A stretch of 9,610 nucleotides of DNA from Candidatus Woesearchaeota archaeon (GTDB lineage Archaea; Nanobdellota; Nanobdellia; Woesearchaeales; GW2011-AR4), in the NCBI GenBank assembly GCA_016181325.1, contig JACOZO010000030.1:1-9610 (forward strand), written 5' to 3'. The position numbers and the translations under genes were made by a program. Under the pieces are notes generated by a model. It saw only the letters and a program-made list of their open reading frames with translations, was not told the origin of the DNA and did not search any database. Below are positions 6,876 to 9,610 of this stretch, in pieces. Position 1 is the first letter of the stretch. The number at the start of each line of letters is the position of its first letter.

Positions 6876-8129
6876 TTAGCTTATGAAATGCCTGTTTTTC
6901 CAAAAATTGAACCTTAAAAGGCTAATTAACACAATCATATTTAAAATTATTGTATATGGGAAGTAAAAAAATATGGCAAATATATTCCTAATGTCAATCC
7001 TGTCATTGAACGCCCTTATCGCAGCAATAATCATGACTATGCTGATTATGCCTGATAGCACCCCGAAAATGCTGTAATACGAGAATCCCCATTCAGGAAG
7101 CTTGTACAGCACATAAAACGGGCCTGAGGCGCTGAACCACCTGAAGAGGTACGAAAGCATCCCAAGGATGCCTGTATTGTAGGGGAACCAGTAATTGACC
7201 TGGTAGGCTATCAGCGGCAACGACACAAACGCATAAAACGACCACCAGAACTGATTGACGAAAAGGAACAGGATAGAAGGGGATGAGCTAAAGGAAAACA
7301 GCTTCCTGTTCTTGAAGAGGCTCTGCAGCACCCCTATCCACCACCTTGACCTTTGCCTGTAAAGCCCTTTTATGCTGTCTGGCACAATTGTATGCCCCAT
7401 GGCATTGTGGACATTGATTATCTTATATCCTGCTTTCCTGATCTCAAGCACGCTGTCCATGTCCTCTGTTAACGTGTCTTTCTTGAAAAAGCCAATTTTC
7501 TGCAACACATCTTTCCTGTAGCATGCCAATGCCCCGAAAAACCATATGCCATTGTCAAAGACTGATGAGAAGCTCTTCCTTATGAGGTTGTTGTAGTGAT
7601 ACTCTATGTTCTGGAACACCCCTACAAATGACTTCTTGTTCCTGACAATGCTTGAGCCGGAAGTAGCCCCTACATTACTGTCTGCAAATGGCTTTACAAT
7701 CTCCCGGATGCAATTCCTTTCAATCCCGGTGTCTGCATCAATAGTCAACACATAACCATTCGAAGCCTTTGACACGCCGAGATTCAATGCTTCAACTTTT
7801 CCGCCATGCTTCTGCGACAACACCCTGATATTTGCGTGCTTTTTTTCGTAGTCCTTCAGCAATCTCAATGTGCTGTCCGTTGAGCCATCATCCACGCAGA
7901 TGATCTCCATCTTTTCTCCGGGGTAGCTGGAATTGATGATTGAATCAATACAAACTGCTATATTCTTTTCTTCATTGTAAGACGGCACAACAATGGTTAC
8001 CTTCGGCTCAAATTCATGCTCAATGTCTTTCTTGAATTTTGAAATCACAAATATGATAAACACAAATGCCAGGAACATGAATAGCACAAAGAACATCATC
8101 CCTCCCAAAGCCATGATTATGTTTTCCAT
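6876..8129 (-). CDS. Membrane GT2 glycosyltransferase, PgaC/hyaluronan-synthase-like
   Basis: A 417-residue GT2 enzyme. One N-terminal helix (about 9-31) anchors the GT-A domain, which has VTIVVPSYNEEKN (44-56), D80-DGSTD, D131-A-D133, T221-E-D223 and Q259-R-S-R262-W263. Several helices follow at about 287-309, 321-341 and 356-405. The layout matches poly-GlcNAc (PgaC) and hyaluronan synthase relatives, which polymerise an activated sugar and export it. It is only distantly similar to the GT2 protein encoded one base downstream, so the pair is unlikely to be a recent duplication; they may act in sequence or as partners. A TATA-like box at 8160-8169 lies upstream of the start, making this the first gene of a two-gene operon. 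The product sugar cannot be read. Confidence 0.93.
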   Translation of the reverse strand: MENIIMALGGMMFFVLFMFLAFVFIIFVISKFKKDIEHEFEPKVTIVVPSYNEEKNIAVCIDSIINSSYPGEKMEIICVDDGSTDSTLRLLKDYEKKHANIRVLSQKHGGKVEALNLGVSKASNGYVLTIDADTGIERNCIREIVKPFADSNVGATSGSSIVRNKKSFVGVFQNIEYHYNNLIRKSFSSVFDNGIWFFGALACYRKDVLQKIGFFKKDTLTEDMDSVLEIRKAGYKIINVHNAMGHTIVPDSIKGLYRQRSRWWIGVLQSLFKNRKLFSFSSSPSILFLFVNQFWWSFYAFVSLPLIAYQVNYWFPYNTGILGMLSYLFRWFSASGPFYVLYKLPEWGFSYYSIFGVLSGIISIVMIIAAIRAFNDRIDIRNIFAIFFYFPYTIILNMIVLISLLRFNFWKNRHFIS

Positions 8130-8538
8130 CTTTTACAGAGAATTTACTCATTCACGGCTCTTTTTAAAGTTTTGCCCGTTAAATGATATTATCAAAAGAA
8201 ATCATACTTTCAATTCAGGCAAATACAATTTATATGACCTTTTTCCCAATAAAGCAAGTACAGCCATATAAATCCGAGCATTGGGGCGAGACTAAAATTG
8301 TTGCAGTGAAGGAAAGAAAGCACATTAAAAGGGAATCAAGGAAGAATTTTTAATTTTTCTATTTATAATGAAGGACATAAATAATTAATGAAAATTGTTA
8401 TGCCATTCAATATAATGGAGGCAGATTATTTATTAAAAATATATGCCCCCTATTAATATATCAAAATCCGAGCGGAAATCACTCATTTTTTACCAGAATC
8501 CAACACGGAAAAAATCACGCAATGTCAAAACCCTCACT
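8130..8538. other. AT-rich stretch with no convincing gene
   Basis: About 400 bp separate the GT2 operon from the DUF4190-like gene, the only sizeable non-coding stretch in the window. It holds the GT2 promoter at its left end, further TATA-like sequences near 8229-8237 and 8264-8272 (plus), a T-rich tract at 8344-8359 that could end a transcript, an imperfect inverted repeat (GGAGGCA at 8417-8423 against TGCCCCC at 8444-8450), and very short open frames of about 21-22 codons at 8202-8267 (minus) and 8388-8456 (plus). No tRNA or known RNA family was recognised, and no remnant of a known protein was recognised. Confidence 0.6.
8160..8169 (-). promoter_or_regulatory. TATA-like box of the two-gene GT2 operon
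   Basis: The minus strand reads CTTTAAAAAG, centred about 36 nt before the ATG at 8129. A transcript start near 8139 would leave a leader of about 10 nt. No strong ribosome binding site is visible. Confidence 0.5.
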
Positions 8539-8775
8539 TTATCCTGTATTAGTTATCTTTCCAAGCACATAGATTATCAATACCATTGCCCCTATGATAA
8601 TGCCGGCAACGGCCCATCTTCTGCCGCCGTATGCTTCGGGATTTGACTTAATTTGCTTCAGTGCTTTTATGCCTGTTATTATGGCGGCTATTGCAAGGAA
8701 ATTATTTAGCAAAGGCGCCCAGAAAAACATGCTTAGTATGAAAGATACCTTTGCAAGAATGCTGTCTTGTTCCAT
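8539..8775 (-). CDS. Small DUF4190-like membrane protein
   Basis: A 78-residue protein with two hydrophobic helices (about 10-36 and 53-71) joined by a basic loop, KALKQIKSNPEAYGGRRWAV. The pattern of a first helix, IxGIKALKQIK, a glycine pair, then AVAGIIIG is that of DUF4190-type two-helix proteins, which are common and have no assigned function. The frame is open to an ATG at 8832, but the ATG at 8775 is chosen. It starts just before the first helix (MEQDSILAKV), and a TATA-like box centred near 8803 lies 27-28 nt upstream, as for a leaderless mRNA. The longer start would place the TATA box inside the gene. It is divergent from radB and stands alone; nothing ties it to the glycan genes. 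Confidence 0.75.
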   Translation of the reverse strand: MEQDSILAKVSFILSMFFWAPLLNNFLAIAAIITGIKALKQIKSNPEAYGGRRWAVAGIIIGAMVLIIYVLGKITNTG

Positions 8776-8797
8776 TGCAATCCGGCTTTGCATGTCA

Positions 8798-8807
8798 TTT
8801 ATAAAAA
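8798..8807 (-). promoter_or_regulatory. TATA box of the small membrane protein gene
   Basis: The minus strand reads TTTTTATAAA, centred about 27-28 nt before the ATG at 8775. This spacing fits a leaderless transcript and is the main reason for choosing that start. Confidence 0.6.
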
Positions 8808-8841
8808 TTTCTAAATAATGGGATCCAGGCAACTACACAAT

Positions 8842-8850
8842 TAATTTAAA
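8842..8850 (+). promoter_or_regulatory. TATA-like box of radB
   Basis: TAATTTAAA is centred about 28 nt before the ATG at 8874. It overlaps the other possible start (ATG 8850), which would therefore lie upstream of the transcript. Confidence 0.5.
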
Positions 8851-8873
8851 TGAATCAAGGCTACTTCCCGGAT

Positions 8874-9590
8874 ATGCAGCCAAGAATACCCACAGGAAGC
8901 AGGCTCCTTGACAAAATCCTTAATGGAGGCTATGAAACCGACATAGTCACAACCATATACGGGCCTGCAGGCAGCGGCAAGACAACATTGTGCATTTTGT
9001 GCGCCATAAACGTCGCAAGGACAGGCAGGAAAGTGATTTTTGTTGATACTGAAGGCGGATTTTCCGTGGAGAGGCTTGAGCAGATATGCTCCAGCATAAG
9101 GCTCGACGCGAATAAAGTCCTGGAGAAGATCGCTTTCCTGAAGCCTACCACATTTGAGGAGCAGAAGGAAAATTTTGAGAAGCTGAAGGAGCTGATTACA
9201 GACAGGATAGGGCTTGTGGTTGTCGACACGATTGCCATGCTTTACAGGCTTGAGATAGGCAAATCAAAGGATGTGCATGATGTAAACAGGGAGCTGGGGA
9301 GGCAGATATCCTTCCTTTCAGAGATCACAAGGAAAAAAGGCATCCCTGTGCTGATAACCAACCAGGTATATGCTGATTTTGAGGAGAAAGACAAGATCAA
9401 CATTGTAGGCGGAGACATAATAAAGTACGGCAGCAAGTGCCTGATAGAGCTCCAGACAACGCCGAACAACAACAGGAGATTTCTGGTAAAGAAGCACAGG
9501 AGCATCAATGGGGAACGGGAAGCCCTGTTCAAGATAGTTGACGGAGGCATAATAGGGACAACGGAAAGCAGGGGATTCAGGCTGTTTTGA
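8874..9590 (+). CDS. radB: DNA repair and recombination protein RadB
   Basis: A 238-residue RecA/RadA-fold ATPase lacking the N-terminal helix-hairpin-helix domain of RadA, as expected for the paralogue RadB. From ATG 8874 the protein opens with RIPTGSRLLDKILNGGYE, then Walker A GPAGSGKT (30-37), VIFVDTEGGF (54-63) with the catalytic-type Glu, Walker B LVVVD (114-118) and the ITNQVY loop (161-166), followed by VKKHRS (205-210) near the end. RadB is thought to assist RadA in homologous recombination as a mediator and has weak ATPase activity. ATG 8850 would add eight residues that the family usually lacks and would overlap the TATA-like box, so 8874 is preferred. An apparent following gene begins seven bases after its stop, so it probably heads an operon. 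Confidence 0.93.
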   Translation: MQPRIPTGSRLLDKILNGGYETDIVTTIYGPAGSGKTTLCILCAINVARTGRKVIFVDTEGGFSVERLEQICSSIRLDANKVLEKIAFLKPTTFEEQKENFEKLKELITDRIGLVVVDTIAMLYRLEIGKSKDVHDVNRELGRQISFLSEITRKKGIPVLITNQVYADFEEKDKINIVGGDIIKYGSKCLIELQTTPNNNRRFLVKKHRSINGEREALFKIVDGGIIGTTESRGFRLF

Positions 9591-9593
9591 GGT
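9588..9593 (+). promoter_or_regulatory. Ribosome binding site for the next gene
   Basis: TGAGGT overlaps the radB stop codon; GAGGT pairs with the archaeal 16S 3' end and lies three bases before the ATG at 9597. It contrasts with the leaderless look of radB itself and suggests a downstream operon gene. Confidence 0.55.
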
Positions 9594-9596
9594 AAA

Positions 9597-9610
9597 ATGC
9601 CGCTATACAT
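9597..9610 (+). CDS. First codons of an unidentified gene (runs off window)
   Basis: An ATG follows the radB stop by six bases and has GAGGT just upstream. Only MPLY and two bases of a fifth codon are inside the window, so the product cannot be identified. The spacing suggests co-transcription with radB. Confidence 0.45.

Noticed and set aside
7993..8271. 92-residue plus-strand open frame reaching into the gap
   Set aside because: Most of it is antisense to the start of the GT2 gene, composition is low-complexity, and no family features are seen.
8417..8450. Inverted repeat GGAGGCA/TGCCCCC as a terminator or riboswitch
   Set aside because: It has one mismatch and a 20-base AT-rich loop, with no T-run after it; too weak to call as a structure.
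8270..8473. Ten-base repeat AAATCCGAGC at 8270-8279 and 8464-8473
   Set aside because: Only two short copies, with differing flanks and no third; it could occur by chance in about 400 bp, and it shows no CRISPR-like or operator-like arrangement.
8443..8646. 67-residue plus-strand open frame
   Set aside because: It overlaps the DUF4190-like gene in antisense, and its only unique part lies in AT-rich sequence; the minus-strand protein has a clear helix pattern and promoter.

Overview
The window looks archaeal. It carries RadB, an archaeal-type MBF1 (zinc ribbon plus HTH) and an AK6/Fap7-type nucleotide kinase. Genes are packed with 1-nt gaps or short overlaps, and several first-in-operon genes have a TATA-like box about 25-28 nt before the start codon, as in leaderless archaeal transcripts. 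The AT-leaning composition, AGG/ATA-rich codon use, small genes and shortened enzymes would fit a DPANN-type lineage, but that placement is inference and no rRNA is present to test it.

Layout. 1-258 (minus) is the 5' part of an AK6-like kinase. Divergent from it is a YjbQ/UPF0047 gene (316-805) broken by an exact 79-bp head-to-tail duplication, followed after one base by MBF1 (807-1256). From about 1237 to 8129 runs a surface-glycan block. Read 5'->3' on the minus strand, GT39-type transferase (4554-3067), GT4 transferase (3088-1940) and a UbiA-family DPPR-synthase-like protein (1938-1237) form one tight operon. A tyvelose-epimerase-like SDR gene (4598-5524, plus) is divergent from that operon. 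Two tandem membrane GT2 synthases (8129-6876 and 6874-5519, minus) converge on the epimerase. A gene-poor AT-rich stretch (8130-8538) follows, then a small DUF4190-like membrane protein (8775-8539, minus), RadB (8874-9590, plus) and the first codons of another gene (9597 on).

How it fits together. The glycan block sits between informational or housekeeping genes. Its content suggests a lipid-linked sugar pathway: the UbiA enzyme would put phosphoribose on polyprenyl phosphate, the SDR could interconvert a sugar at C2, the GT-C enzyme would use a polyprenyl-phosphate sugar outside the membrane, GT4 would act in the cytoplasm, and the two GT2 proteins would make and export a polysaccharide. Substrates cannot be read from the sequence.

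The most unusual points are three altered genes: the frameshifting 79-bp duplication in the YjbQ gene; an apparent in-frame loss of about 45 residues in the epimerase, which removes the usual GDGKQVRD/VDDL segment; and a UbiA protein lacking its usual last two membrane helices, whose 3' end overlaps MBF1 by 20 bp. No CRISPR, transposon, tRNA or rRNA was seen.
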